Notes: a model not told the origin generated them from the sequence alone. A stretch of DNA of 64,000 nucleotides from Mycobacterium asiaticum (GCF_001673635.1 NZ_LZMH01000066.1:36090-100089); one strand, 5' to 3'; shown: positions 43,869-53,953, counted from the first letter of the stretch. Numbers and translations: made by a program.

Positions 43869-44159
43869 TTAGCCGCCCCACTTGGCGGCTTCGGCCTGGT
43901 CACGGGCCATCATCGCCAAGGTGTTGGCCTCGTGGGTGCTGGCCATCGCTTGGTAGGCCCGCACCAGGTCTTCCATCGCCTGGTTCCACTGCACCTGCCA
44001 GGTCTGGTAGGTCATCCCGGTGTCGCCCTGCCACGCGTTCTGCAGCGCGGCTTGCTCGGCGGAGATGTCGGCACCCAGGCCCTGCATCGTGCCCGCGTAC
44101 CCCGACATGTCGCCGGCGTGGGCCAGCATTGCCGGGTAGTTGTACATGATCTGCGACAT
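43869..44159 (-). CDS. esxH: ESX-3 secreted WxG100 protein EsxH (TB10.4-type)
   Basis: This is a 96-residue helical hairpin protein with the W-x-G turn as NAWQGDTG (Trp43-Gly45). It pairs with EsxG, is secreted by ESX-3 and in M. tuberculosis interferes with phagosome function. The M. tuberculosis protein binds zinc through His14, His70, His76 and Glu77. Here His14, His76 and Glu77 are present but residue 70 is Gln (VRAYQAMASTHEANT), so the site is altered. It follows esxG by 29 bases. Confidence 0.95.
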   Translation of the reverse strand: MSQIMYNYPAMLAHAGDMSGYAGTMQGLGADISAEQAALQNAWQGDTGMTYQTWQVQWNQAMEDLVRAYQAMASTHEANTLAMMARDQAEAAKWGG

Positions 44160-44188
44160 GACAAGTCCTCTCTGGTGATCGACCCGGC

Positions 44189-44482
44189 TCAGAAACCGGT
44201 GTAGGTGGATGCGGCCGCGGCGTCGGCGGCGACGTAGGTGCCGGCGGCCTCACCGAGGTTGGCCTGCGCGATGTCCAGCAGGGTGTTGACCCGGGCCGCC
44301 ACCTCGACGAACCGGGCGTGGGCAGCCTGGAATGCCGCCGAGGCTTCACCTTGGTGGAACGCCTGGGCCGACATCGCGGCCTGCTCGGCCTGGCCGATCG
44401 TGTGCCGCATCAGCCCCGCCTTGGCGCCGAACGCCGACTGCGAGGACACCAACTGGGGAATATGAGCATCCAACAAACTCAT
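44189..44482 (-). CDS. esxG: ESX-3 secreted WxG100-like protein EsxG
   Basis: This is a 97-residue partner of EsxH. The sequence MSLLDAHIPQLVSSQSAFGA and the C-terminal YVAADAAAASTYTGF match EsxG. As in other EsxG proteins the W-x-G position is not a Trp (HQGEAS). The heterodimer is the secretion substrate; the C-terminal flexible region should carry the Y-x-x-x-D/E-like signal (Y-V-A-A-D). Located between PPE4 and esxH. Confidence 0.95.
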   Translation of the reverse strand: MSLLDAHIPQLVSSQSAFGAKAGLMRHTIGQAEQAAMSAQAFHQGEASAAFQAAHARFVEVAARVNTLLDIAQANLGEAAGTYVAADAAAASTYTGF

Positions 44483-44539
44483 AACTTTTCCTTTCCAACT
44501 ACTCGATTCATTCGAATCCGAATTCTTTTTCCTGCGCGC

Positions 44540-46093
44540 TCAGTCGTCGTGCCGACTTTCCGGCCCCCCTTCCCCTGGCTCGTGGTGCCACGTCCCCGGC
44601 ACCATCGGCATGCGCGGCCCGCCGCCGAAATCGTTGTCCGCCAACGCGGTCAGGCCTGCCGCTGGCAGTAGCGTCTCGGTCGCCACCGTCCCGGCCATCC
44701 CGAACCCGCCGGCTCCGCGGTCCGAAGCCACGGTGTCGAAGTCCCATGCGCCGGCGTCGGTGCCGGTGTCGGCACCGGTGTCCATATCGAGAAACTCATC
44801 ACTGTGGTCCCGCAGGGGTGCGCGCCGGCGTCGCTTGGCCCGTGCGGCCGCGCTGCTCACTGCCGCCGCCCCCGCCGCCGGGACTGTCGCCGCCGGAGCT
44901 TTGGCGCTGGTACGACCGCCGACGGTCGGACCCAGACTGGGCCCCCAGCCGCCCGGCGCGGCGACCGCGTAGGCGAAACCCGCCGCCGGAGCCGATGCCG
45001 CCGGCGCGGGGCCGGCGGGCACACCCGCCGCCGCCGCGGATGCCGGCGTACCGGCCGGGCTGGCGACGGTCGAACCGAGGCCGGCGACTCCGAAGCTGTG
45101 CTGCTGCTCTACGCCGGGGACGGGAACGGCTGCCTGGCCGGGGATTTCGGCGGGAACGTCCAGGCTGATCAGGCCCAGGAAGCCCAGGCTGCCGAGACCC
45201 ACGGCAAGCAGCGGCGGCAGCCATGCCGGGGCACTGAGCAGCGTCCCCCAAGTGCCCCAGCCGACCGGCTGGAAGAACGCCTGATAGCCGAGCGCGAAGA
45301 GCAGCGGGCCCCAGGTGACCAGGGCGGCTTGCGGGTTCGTGGCGAAGTCGATGACCATCTGCTCGATCGCCGGAAGGGGATTGGACAGGAAGTCCCACAG
45401 CAATTGGCCGTCCGGCAGCATCAACACGTACGACTTCAGCAGCCCGACGATGGCGTCGATGATGCTCGTGAACGGGTTGGCTTCGGCGGCCGGCGCCACC
45501 GCACTGGTCTGCAGCAGGGCCGGAGCGGTCTCGGATGTGACCACCGGCGGGGCGGGCGTGATGCGCGGCGCCGTTGCCAGTGCCGCACCCGTGGCCGCCT
45601 GGTAAAGGCCCATGGTCGCGGCGGCCTGCAACCACATCCGTAGGTAGTCAACCTCGTTGAGCGCGATCGGAAGGGTGTTGATACCAAAGAAATTCGTGGC
45701 CACCAGGACGCCGTGCAGCACATGGTTGGCGGCCAGCTCGGCCAGCGTCGGCATTGCCGCCAGGGCGGTGGTGTACGCCGTAGCCGCGGCTTCGTGCTGA
45801 GCGGCCACCCCCGCGGCGTCGGCGCTGGCCTGCTGCAGCCACGCGACGTAAGGCTGATGTGCGGCCACATACCGCCCGGCGCTCAAGCCCTGCCAGGCAC
45901 CCGCCGCGACCGTCCCCACCAGACCACTGAGTTCCGCCGCCGTGGCGGCGTATTCGGCACTGAGCTCGTGGTAGGCCGCAGCCGCCGCCAACAGCGACGC
46001 CGGTCCCGGTCCACTACTCAGCAACGCCGAATGCACCTCAGGCGGCGAAGCAATCCAGATTGGCCCTAGCGGGGGGCTCACGGCGAATGGCAC
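44540..46093 (-). CDS. PPE4: ESX-3 PPE protein PPE4
   Basis: This is a 517-residue PPE protein. The N-terminal PPE domain begins IWIASPPEVHSALLSSGPGP and runs to about residue 180, including VATNFFGINTLPIALNEVDY. The C-terminal part ends with GFGMAGTVATETL, then LTALADNDFGGGPRMPMVPG followed by TW, the PPE-PPW subfamily signature. It should pair with PE5 and be guided by EspG3. In mycobacteria PE5/PPE4 is needed for ESX-3-dependent mycobactin iron use. Three bases separate it from PE5. Confidence 0.93.
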   Translation of the reverse strand: MPFAVSPPLGPIWIASPPEVHSALLSSGPGPASLLAAAAAYHELSAEYAATAAELSGLVGTVAAGAWQGLSAGRYVAAHQPYVAWLQQASADAAGVAAQHEAAATAYTTALAAMPTLAELAANHVLHGVLVATNFFGINTLPIALNEVDYLRMWLQAAATMGLYQAATGAALATAPRITPAPPVVTSETAPALLQTSAVAPAAEANPFTSIIDAIVGLLKSYVLMLPDGQLLWDFLSNPLPAIEQMVIDFATNPQAALVTWGPLLFALGYQAFFQPVGWGTWGTLLSAPAWLPPLLAVGLGSLGFLGLISLDVPAEIPGQAAVPVPGVEQQHSFGVAGLGSTVASPAGTPASAAAAGVPAGPAPAASAPAAGFAYAVAAPGGWGPSLGPTVGGRTSAKAPAATVPAAGAAAVSSAAARAKRRRRAPLRDHSDEFLDMDTGADTGTDAGAWDFDTVASDRGAGGFGMAGTVATETLLPAAGLTALADNDFGGGPRMPMVPGTWHHEPGEGGPESRHDD

Positions 46094-46095
46094 AG

Positions 46096-46404
46096 TCAGC
46101 CGCCCGAGATGCCGTACGTCGCAGCGGCCGCCGCGTCACCGGCGAGGTAGCTGACGCCTGCGTCGCCCACACCGACGCCGGCGCGACCCAGTTCCTCGAC
46201 ACCCTGAGCCGCGACGACCGCGTGCTCCTGACCCTGCGCACTGAACCCGGCGGCGGTCTGCAGTGACACCGGGTCCGCCGCCGGTGGCACCACCGCGGTG
46301 ATCAGCGGCGCTGCCGCGGCATGCGCGGCCGCCAGCTTCGCCGTCAGCGCCTCCACTGCGGCGCTCGCGGCGGCCAATCCTTCAGGAACCACTCGCAACG
46401 TCAT
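46096..46404 (-). CDS. PE5: ESX-3 PE protein PE5
   Basis: This is a 102-residue PE protein: TLRVVPEGLAAASAAVEALT at the start, and a conserved helical hairpin ending SYLAGDAAAAATYGISGG. The Y-x-x-x-D/E secretion signal is visible as Y-L-A-G-D. No C-terminal extension. It forms the heterodimer with PPE4 encoded directly downstream. The ATG overlaps the eccC3 stop. Confidence 0.93.
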   Translation of the reverse strand: MTLRVVPEGLAAASAAVEALTAKLAAAHAAAAPLITAVVPPAADPVSLQTAAGFSAQGQEHAVVAAQGVEELGRAGVGVGDAGVSYLAGDAAAAATYGISGG

Positions 46405-49400
46405 GACTGACTTCCCTTCTGGTGCGTTTCACCGAATATTGCGCCCTCGCCGGCGAGGGGGTTGATCAATTGCACGAAGGTCGGAGTATCGCTGTCGGAC
46501 AGCAGGATTCCCCGTCCGGCGGGCAGCCGGCTGAATCGCTGCCCGCGGATCTTCCCGCTGTCCTGCGGGTTACCGGCCAACATCAGCGTGGTGGCCTGCA
46601 GGTCGTTGAACCTGCGCAGCAACGGATTCGTCATCAGCCCGTGTGCGGATCCGGACGCGCGTCCGGTGACGATAACCCGCAGCCCCAGGTCGGCGGCCTG
46701 CCCGAGCAGTCCGATGAGCGGGGACCAGGGACGCTGCCCGAGGTAGGGCCCGCTGGTTGCCGCCGAGTCCGGGATCTGGTCCACGTCATCGATGATCAGG
46801 TAGTGGGTGTGGCCGTCATAGGTCCAGCGCGACAGCTCGGCCGGCGTCAGCCCCGCGGGCGGCCGGCGCGCTTCGATCAGGTTCGCCAACCCGATCATCG
46901 CCGGCGTCACCCGGTCGATGTTCGCCGTGTACTCGTTGTCCGGGAACAACGGCTCCTCGACGAGGTGCAGTCGGCGGTCCAGCACGGTGAACGCCACCTG
47001 GTCCGGACTCGAGTGCTCGCGCACCGTGCGGATGATGTGGCGCAGCAGCGTCGTCTTGCCCGACTTGCTGTCGCCGAACACCATCAGCAGCGGGTTCTCG
47101 GCGAAGTCGTGCACCACCGGCGCCAAGTCCTGCTCGCGCTGGCCGATGACGACTTGCTCCGGCCCACGCCACACCGCGCCGACGGTCGCCGGTGCCAGGT
47201 TGGTGGGCAGCAACCGCACCGGCGGCGCGACCTGACCCGGGTACCGGGCGTTGATCACGGCAATCTGGTCCAGTTCCGGTTCGGCGAACAGAAAATGCTG
47301 TGCGGCCATGGTCAATCCGCGACCCGGCTGGTCGTTGGGAATGGCGTCGGCGGGACGGTGCAGCGCACCGACCACCCGCACGTTGCTGTCGCGCGCGTCG
47401 TGCAGCTTGAGCTCGAGACGCAAGCCCAGCCCGTCGCGCATCGCCAACGGCACCTCCAGCCAGCTCGGCGTCGTGATGACCACGTGTATGCCGTAAGCCA
47501 GACCCACATTGACCAATTCGGTCACCTTGGCCAGCAACGGGTTGCGGGTGTTGAACTGGTCGGTGTTGTCCCGGCCGAAGGCATAGAGGTTGTCGATGAC
47601 CAGGAAGACCTCGCCGAACCCGTCATTCTGCTTGGAGCCGTTGTGGTGTCCGTTCGGCGCGTCCCGGAACGCCTCGCGCTGTTGGCGGGCCAGCAGCAGC
47701 TGCTCCAGCTCGCCGAAGGTGCGCCGGATGCGTTCGGGTTCCAGCGCTGTGGCGACGGTCCCGACGTGCGCCAGGTCGTCCAGGGCGCGTAGTTGTCCGC
47801 CGCCGTAATCCAGGCAGTAGAAGGTGACCTCGCGAGGTGAGTGCAGGCTGGCCGCCGACAGTATGAACGTCTGCAGCGCAGTCGATTTACCTGACTTCGG
47901 GCCACCGTGGATCAGCATGTTCCCGGCCGCCGACATCGCGTCGAACACCAGCGGGTCGCGACGCATCTCGAACGGCTTGTCGACCTCGCCCAGCGGCCAG
48001 CGCCATTGGCGCGCGGGCACCCCGGCACGGGCCAGCACGGTGGTCAGCGGGATCGGCTCGTCCAGCGGCGGCAGCCACAGCTGTGGGGCCCGCGGCCCGT
48101 AGCCGGCCAACTGCTCGCCGATCGTCGCGATGAGCTTGCGCGGCGGGCCGGTCTGCTCTTCCTGGTCGGTCCCGGAGATGATGGTGCCCGGATCGGGCTC
48201 CACCCGCCCGGCCGGAAACAATTTCGGCTCCGGAACGGACTGCACCACCAACGTCTTTGGCGCCTGGGGTGGTTCGTAGATGCCGTCGACGTAAGTGGAG
48301 CGGAACTTGATCGGGGCCGCGCCAGGTGCGGGCACCAGGAACCCAATGCCCTTGTGCTCCTTGCCTGATTCGATGTGATAGGCATCCTCCACACCGATGA
48401 TCTGACGAGACACGCTGGGGCTGGCCACCTTCAGACCGATGCGGTACGAGGTGTTCTTGTCGATGTCCTTGATCTTGCCCACGTCCAGCGTCTGCGACGC
48501 GAACAGAATGTGGATGCGGAACGAGCGGCCCTTGCGGGCCACGTAGTCGAACAACTCCGCGTATTCCGGGTGATCGGCCAGCATCAGGGTGAATTCATCG
48601 GCGACCACGAAAAGCGTGGGGATGGGCGCTAGGTCATGTCCAGCAGCGATGGCGTTCTCATACTCGGTGACCGAGTTGAACGCGCTGCCCTGCACCTTGC
48701 GGCCGGCCTCCCGTAGCAGCATTTCGCGCCGGGCCACCTCGCCGCGCAGCGTGTCGGCGAACCGGTCGGCCAGCGACTTCTTCTCCGCCATGTTCGAGAT
48801 CACCGCGACGACCTGCGGGAAGTTGCGGAAGCTGTCGGCACCGGCCTCACCCTTGAAGTCGGCGTAGATGACGATCAGCCGGTCAGCGGAATGAGTCGTC
48901 AACAGCGACAACAGAATCGACATCAACGTCTGGGACTTGCCGGAACCGGTCATACCGATCATCAGGCCGTGCGGGCCCATCCCGCCCTCGGCTTCGTCCT
49001 TCAGGTCGAACATCAAGGGCTCGCCGGTAGCGGTGACACCGATCGGGACGCGCAGCTCCTCGTCACGCGGCCGGGGTGCCCACAGCGTCGGCACGTCGAG
49101 GTGCGAGGCATCCGGAATACCGAGCAGCGTGGTGAAGCTGGCCCCGCGGGTAGCGGCCGAGCGTAGCCCGGTGTGGGTGGGATTGGAGTCCCAGCGGGAC
49201 AGCCGGCGAGCCAGATGGGAAGCCTCGTCCACGCCGAGCGCGTCGGCTTCATCGACGTAGGGTTGCCAGCCCCCGGTCTGCCACCGTTCGATGGTGCTTT
49301 TCCCATTTTTGGGCTCGACCTTGAGGATCGGCTTCTCCGGGTCCGAGTACTGCTCCCGGTGCGGCGCCGTCGCCGAGAGGTGCACCACGGTGACACCGGC

Positions 49401-50414
49401 CCGGCCCACCGCAAGCGTCGAGGCCTTCAGGTCGTAATCGGGGTCATCCACGACGATCAACAAGTGGCGCAACGCGTCGACGGGCCGCCCGGTGAAAGCC
49501 GGGCGGTCTTCGAGCGCCGACCCCAGCAGCTCGACCAGCTCGTCGGCGTCGGTGGTCAGATACCGGGCCGGGCCGACTCCGTCGACCTGTCCGGGAATGT
49601 CGATGTGCGGCAACCACTTCAGCCAGGACCAGTCGGCGCCCTCGAGATCACGGGCGGCGACCGCCACCCCCAGCACCGTCGGGTCGTGCCAGGTCACGGC
49701 CTGGGCGATCCACGCCCGCACCGCTGCCCGCACCCCGGCGGGATCGCCCGCCGCGCCGGGCAGCACCGTGATGCGTGACAGCTTGGTCAGATCGATTCCG
49801 GTCGGCACGTCGCGGACCGTGCGCTGGGTGTCGAGCAGGCTGCGTAAAGCGCTGTGCGACACCGGCTCCAGGTCGATCTCGTCGGCGGTGTCACTTACCC
49901 GCAGCGTGGTGGCCAGCGGTGCGGAGTGGCGCCCGGCGCGGACCACCAGGAAGTCGGAGTCGTCCGGGTCCCGCTCCCACTGACGACGCGACCCGGGCAC
50001 CGCAAGGAGGGCCTGCGGTTCGGGGTGCGACCACTGCGCGGCCGCGCGTTGCTCGGCCGCCTGGGCCCGGATGTTGTCCCGAACCACCGACAGGTAGCGC
50101 AGGTAGTCGGCCCGTTCAGCGTCGACTTCCTCGGTCCGGGTCTTGTTGCTGTCGCCGCGGTACAGCGCGGTCGCGGCCAGCAACAGCACGAACGGGAAGA
50201 ACAGCGTCTGCGGCGAAATCAGGCGCATTCCGGTGGCGAACAGTGCGACGATCATGCCGACGATCAGGATTCCGATCAGGTAGGGCATCGCACGCCGGAA
50301 CAGCGAGGGCGGGATCACCCGCGGCAACTCGGGCGGCGCCTCGATGGTGATGGTGCCCTTGCGGGCACTCGGCGGCGCCAACCGCCGTCGGGCCTCGAAG
50401 ATCAGTCTGCTCAT
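46401..50414 (-). CDS. eccC3: ESX-3 FtsK/SpoIIIE-type ATPase EccC3
   Basis: The protein has 1337 residues from ATG 50414 (MSRLIFEARRRLAPPSARKG); the frame to 50540 overlaps eccB3 and is rejected. Two membrane helices lie near residues 38-75. Three P-loop ATPase domains follow with Walker A motifs GMTGSGKS (near 488), GGPKSGKST (near 838) and GDSKSGKTT (near 1116). EccC is the motor that recognises and drives ESX substrates. It is a single polypeptide, as usual for ESX-3. The start overlaps the eccB3 stop (ATGA). Confidence 0.94.
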   Translation of the reverse strand: MSRLIFEARRRLAPPSARKGTITIEAPPELPRVIPPSLFRRAMPYLIGILIVGMIVALFATGMRLISPQTLFFPFVLLLAATALYRGDSNKTRTEEVDAERADYLRYLSVVRDNIRAQAAEQRAAAQWSHPEPQALLAVPGSRRQWERDPDDSDFLVVRAGRHSAPLATTLRVSDTADEIDLEPVSHSALRSLLDTQRTVRDVPTGIDLTKLSRITVLPGAAGDPAGVRAAVRAWIAQAVTWHDPTVLGVAVAARDLEGADWSWLKWLPHIDIPGQVDGVGPARYLTTDADELVELLGSALEDRPAFTGRPVDALRHLLIVVDDPDYDLKASTLAVGRAGVTVVHLSATAPHREQYSDPEKPILKVEPKNGKSTIERWQTGGWQPYVDEADALGVDEASHLARRLSRWDSNPTHTGLRSAATRGASFTTLLGIPDASHLDVPTLWAPRPRDEELRVPIGVTATGEPLMFDLKDEAEGGMGPHGLMIGMTGSGKSQTLMSILLSLLTTHSADRLIVIYADFKGEAGADSFRNFPQVVAVISNMAEKKSLADRFADTLRGEVARREMLLREAGRKVQGSAFNSVTEYENAIAAGHDLAPIPTLFVVADEFTLMLADHPEYAELFDYVARKGRSFRIHILFASQTLDVGKIKDIDKNTSYRIGLKVASPSVSRQIIGVEDAYHIESGKEHKGIGFLVPAPGAAPIKFRSTYVDGIYEPPQAPKTLVVQSVPEPKLFPAGRVEPDPGTIISGTDQEEQTGPPRKLIATIGEQLAGYGPRAPQLWLPPLDEPIPLTTVLARAGVPARQWRWPLGEVDKPFEMRRDPLVFDAMSAAGNMLIHGGPKSGKSTALQTFILSAASLHSPREVTFYCLDYGGGQLRALDDLAHVGTVATALEPERIRRTFGELEQLLLARQQREAFRDAPNGHHNGSKQNDGFGEVFLVIDNLYAFGRDNTDQFNTRNPLLAKVTELVNVGLAYGIHVVITTPSWLEVPLAMRDGLGLRLELKLHDARDSNVRVVGALHRPADAIPNDQPGRGLTMAAQHFLFAEPELDQIAVINARYPGQVAPPVRLLPTNLAPATVGAVWRGPEQVVIGQREQDLAPVVHDFAENPLLMVFGDSKSGKTTLLRHIIRTVREHSSPDQVAFTVLDRRLHLVEEPLFPDNEYTANIDRVTPAMIGLANLIEARRPPAGLTPAELSRWTYDGHTHYLIIDDVDQIPDSAATSGPYLGQRPWSPLIGLLGQAADLGLRVIVTGRASGSAHGLMTNPLLRRFNDLQATTLMLAGNPQDSGKIRGQRFSRLPAGRGILLSDSDTPTFVQLINPLAGEGAIFGETHQKGSQS

Positions 50415-52015
50415 CGGGGCTCCCCTTCGGCGGATACCGGACGGCCCGGTCGGCTGTCGGCCGGCAGGCCATCGTGCGCCAGCAACGCGTCGGCACGCGA
50501 CAGCGTCGGGCCGGCTGCGAACAAAGACAAAACCGACCACGGGATGCCGAGCGGCGGGGACTGAAGCCCCAGCGCCTCAACGGCTTTGCCGTGACCATTG
50601 GCTCCGGACCTACCGTCGGCCTCGTTGTCGATGCCGTAGCGGACTCCGGTGTCGGAGACCCAGAACAGCGATCCGGTCGGCGGCGCGGACGCGCCCCCGC
50701 CGACGGTCTGGGTGAAGTAGCCGGTGCCCGGGGCCAGCGCCACCTTCGCGCCGCCGCCGACCAACTCGACGGTGTGCAATCCCTCGGCCACCGGCAGTGC
50801 CGAACCCGAGAGCAAGCTCAGCGAACTCGTGGCCGCCCCGGCCGGCTTGGTCCAGAACGCGCAGGTGACCGGGTTGCTGCCGACATTGATCGGCGTGACC
50901 GGCTGGGCGGGGTAGCGGCTGCTGTCCAGCAGGCGCGACACCGGGAGCTTGGCGACGTCGTCGGCACCGAGCCGCGGCGGCTGCTGCAGGCCATAGGAGT
51001 TGGTATTGCGCAGGATCGCGGCCAGCACCGGTGAGATCGGCTGCAACCCGTCCGGCAGCACCGCGTAGTAGGTGATGTTCTCCGACGAACTGCGGTCGAC
51101 CGCATACGACACCAACACCCCGCCGATCGGCGCGGGCACGGCGAAGGTCGCCGGAGCACCCGCGTTAGGGATGGGCGGCGCGGCCAGCGGCGGCGCCTCC
51201 GGAATCGCGTTGAACAGACCCGGCGCGATCGGCCGCGGCGCCGGTACGTCGGTACCGAGCCCCAGGGCATTGGTGACCGCGCGGTCGGCGAGGTCGATCC
51301 GGCTGCGCTTGCCTTCCCACAGCAGCCAGCTGCCGTCGCCGCTGTCGACCAGGATCGCCTGGCCGGAAGTGATCGCCCTGGCGCGGGCGCCTTCGCTGTC
51401 CGGCTGGCCGGCGATCACGGTGACGCCGGTGCTGTGCGCGCCGCGGCCGGGTTGCCCGCTGACGCCGTCGCACACCGTCCAGTCCGCGTCGCGCGAGCTG
51501 CTCTGCACCATGCGCTCGGGGGCACCGGGGATTCCGATCAGGTTGCCACGCGGAAAGCGGTCCAGCTCAGCGCTTTTCACCGTGGTCGGATTGACCGGTT
51601 GACCCGCGATCAGCCGGGCCGAGGTGAGGTTGAGCACCGGGTGCAACTGCTCACCGACCCGCACATACAACGCGGCGGTCGACCGGTCCGCCAGCACCGC
51701 GTTGTTGCCCACCTGACCATTCGGCCGGATCAGCGAAAACACAAAGCAGCCAATCAATCCGGTGATCAGCAGCAGCACGCCCATCAGCACCGCCCGGGAC
51801 TGGGTGCGCAACGGGTCGACCAGCATCCTGGTGTCGTGCAACGCGATACCGGAGGCGATGCGGCGCATCACGAACCGCCAGCCACTCACCTGATGGCGGG
51901 TGACGAAGCCGCGCCGGTACTCCAGCTTGTCGGGGTTCTCGTTGACCGGCGTCCGGGAAGTGAACGAACGCCGCTCGTCCTCCCGCTCGCTGTCGAACTC
52001 GTTCCTGTTGCTCAT
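50411..52015 (-). CDS. eccB3: ESX-3 core membrane component EccB3
   Basis: This is a 534-residue protein with a cytosolic N-terminus, one membrane helix near residues 75-95 (VLMGVLLLITGLIGCFVFSL) and a long periplasmic domain. A cysteine pair (WTVCDGV and VTCAFWT) is consistent with the known EccB disulphide. EccB stabilises the periplasmic face of the ESX complex. It overlaps the eccA3 stop by four bases. Counterpart of Rv0283. Confidence 0.93.
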   Translation of the reverse strand: MSNRNEFDSEREDERRSFTSRTPVNENPDKLEYRRGFVTRHQVSGWRFVMRRIASGIALHDTRMLVDPLRTQSRAVLMGVLLLITGLIGCFVFSLIRPNGQVGNNAVLADRSTAALYVRVGEQLHPVLNLTSARLIAGQPVNPTTVKSAELDRFPRGNLIGIPGAPERMVQSSSRDADWTVCDGVSGQPGRGAHSTGVTVIAGQPDSEGARARAITSGQAILVDSGDGSWLLWEGKRSRIDLADRAVTNALGLGTDVPAPRPIAPGLFNAIPEAPPLAAPPIPNAGAPATFAVPAPIGGVLVSYAVDRSSSENITYYAVLPDGLQPISPVLAAILRNTNSYGLQQPPRLGADDVAKLPVSRLLDSSRYPAQPVTPINVGSNPVTCAFWTKPAGAATSSLSLLSGSALPVAEGLHTVELVGGGAKVALAPGTGYFTQTVGGGASAPPTGSLFWVSDTGVRYGIDNEADGRSGANGHGKAVEALGLQSPPLGIPWSVLSLFAAGPTLSRADALLAHDGLPADSRPGRPVSAEGEPR

Positions 52016-53910
52016 GCCGGTACCGACAGTCCGAGGCCGCGCAGCAGCGGAGCGACCGTGTTGGCGACATCTTGGGCGGTGATGGTCATCAATTCCTCGT
52101 CGGTGAATTCACCCGTACCTGCTTGTTCGGAGTGGTCGAGCCGGAATTCGCGTTCCTCCTCCGACCGTTCGACGATGTTTCGTACGAACCGGCCGTTGCC
52201 CGCGATGTCCAGACTGCGCCGCGCGATCCCGTTGCTGTCCGGCGACGACGTCTCGGCCAGATGGGTGAACAGCGCCTGCATGCTGTCCAGCGCCGCCTGC
52301 TCGAAGACGCTGTCCCGTTGCTGGGCCATGAGATTCGCGATCTCGGTCAACTCGGAGGGCTGATAGGACGGGAAGTCGATGCTACGAGTGAAGCGGGACC
52401 GCAGACCCTCGTTGGTGTCGAGGAACTTGTCCAGGTCGGCGCGATACCCGGCGATGATGACCACCAACCGGTCGCGGTCGTTTTCCATGCGCGCCAGCAG
52501 CGTGTCGATGGCCACCAGGCCGAAATCGTTTTTGGCCCCGGTGGCCACCAGTGCGTAGGCCTCGTCGAGGAACAGCACGCCGTCCAGCGCACTGTCGATG
52601 ATGGCGTTGGTCTTGGCCTCGGTCTCCCCGATGTGCTGACCGATCAGGTCGGCGCGGTGCACCTCGCGAATGTTCTCCCGCTTCAAAAGTCCCAGACCGC
52701 AATATATTTTCGCGACGACGCGGGCGATGGTGGTCTTACCAGTCCCGGGCGGGCCGGCGAAAACCAGGTGGTGGGTGCGCTGCGCGACGGCAAGCCCACG
52801 CTGCTGGCGCAGCACCGCCATGGCGACCGAACTCTTCAGCCGCGACACCTGGTTCTTGACCTCGTCCAGCCCGATGAACTCGTTGAGCTGCACTTCGGCC
52901 TCGGCCAGCAGTGCGGCTTTACGCTCCCGGGCGCCCGGATCGACGAAATCGGCGTCGCTGGGCTCGGTTTCGTGGTTCCACGGATCGGTGCGTGCCTCGA
53001 TGCGGGCCGCGGTTGTGGTGACCATGCCGAAGCTCGGATCCGAGAGCGCCTGCTCGATCTCTTCGTTCTCGGGATTGGCCGCGTACAGCTCGTGCAGCAC
53101 CTCGCTGGCGGCCTCTTCGTCGACATGTGCCCGCAATGCAAGCGCTTTGGCCAGCGCGCCGTCGACCGCGGCGACCGCGATGGGGCCTTCGGGCTCCTCG
53201 AGATACGACAGTGCCGGGGCGAACATGCCGAGCCGGGCCAGCGCGGTGCCCAGGGCGATCTTCACCGCATGCGCGAATGCACCGTCCAGATCGGGGTCGT
53301 TGACGATCGGGGTCAGCAGCTTGACGACGTCCGACCAGCGCTCGGCGCGGTAATTGATGACGACGGCGATCCAGCGGGCCTCGCGCAACTTGGGCCGACG
53401 CTCGGCGATGCTGCTGACGATCTCATAGGCGCGGGCGTATTCGGCCGGGCCGCCGGCAGACGCGAGGGCCGCCGCGTAGGCCAGCTGGAAATCGTCTGGG
53501 CCGGTGGCGCGGAACTGAAGGTAAAGGCCGGTGTCGTAACGGAAACCAAGGGCGCCGCGCTCGAGTTCGACCTGTCGTTGCAACACCCCGGCCGTGGCCG
53601 CGGTGCGGGCCACCTGTTCCAGCACGTGCGGGGAGGTGTCACCCGCGGCAGCCAGGCCGGTCCAGGCATCGCACTGCTCGTGCGCGATCCGGGTGAGCGC
53701 ACTGAACCCCGAGCGGGCCGCATCAAGGTCCGCGGGCCGCTGCCGCTCGTAGACGGCAATGCCCAGGGCACGGCAGCAGGTAGCAAACCTGCTGACGACG
53801 TCGCTGTCTACCCTGCCGACTGTCCGGGATGCGAGGGGTTTAGCCGCAAGCATGCCGATATCACCGCGTTCCACGCCCCCGCCGTCTCCTGAAGTAGTTA
53901 AGGTCGCCAC
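52012..53910 (-). CDS. eccA3: ESX-3 cytosolic AAA+ ATPase EccA3
   Basis: This is a 632-residue CbxX/CfxQ-type AAA+ protein. The N-terminal about 280 residues are TPR-like. The ATPase domain has Walker A VFAGPPGTGKTT, Walker B DGVLFLDEAYALV and the arginine-finger segment GLRSRFTRSIDF. EccA is thought to release EspG chaperones from PE/PPE substrates. GTG 53910 has GGAG seven bases upstream and gives the normal length. First gene of the operon, downstream of IdeR- and Zur-like boxes. Confidence 0.94.
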   Translation of the reverse strand: MATLTTSGDGGGVERGDIGMLAAKPLASRTVGRVDSDVVSRFATCCRALGIAVYERQRPADLDAARSGFSALTRIAHEQCDAWTGLAAAGDTSPHVLEQVARTAATAGVLQRQVELERGALGFRYDTGLYLQFRATGPDDFQLAYAAALASAGGPAEYARAYEIVSSIAERRPKLREARWIAVVINYRAERWSDVVKLLTPIVNDPDLDGAFAHAVKIALGTALARLGMFAPALSYLEEPEGPIAVAAVDGALAKALALRAHVDEEAASEVLHELYAANPENEEIEQALSDPSFGMVTTTAARIEARTDPWNHETEPSDADFVDPGARERKAALLAEAEVQLNEFIGLDEVKNQVSRLKSSVAMAVLRQQRGLAVAQRTHHLVFAGPPGTGKTTIARVVAKIYCGLGLLKRENIREVHRADLIGQHIGETEAKTNAIIDSALDGVLFLDEAYALVATGAKNDFGLVAIDTLLARMENDRDRLVVIIAGYRADLDKFLDTNEGLRSRFTRSIDFPSYQPSELTEIANLMAQQRDSVFEQAALDSMQALFTHLAETSSPDSNGIARRSLDIAGNGRFVRNIVERSEEEREFRLDHSEQAGTGEFTDEELMTITAQDVANTVAPLLRGLGLSVPA

Positions 53911-53953
53911 CGGCTAACTCCGCCCAGCTCCGCCTGAGGTTAGCCACCCGAAG

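Noticed and set aside
46422..47792. Long plus-strand frame opposite eccC3
   Set aside because: It mirrors the coding strand of a conserved ATPase; typical third-position GC artefact.
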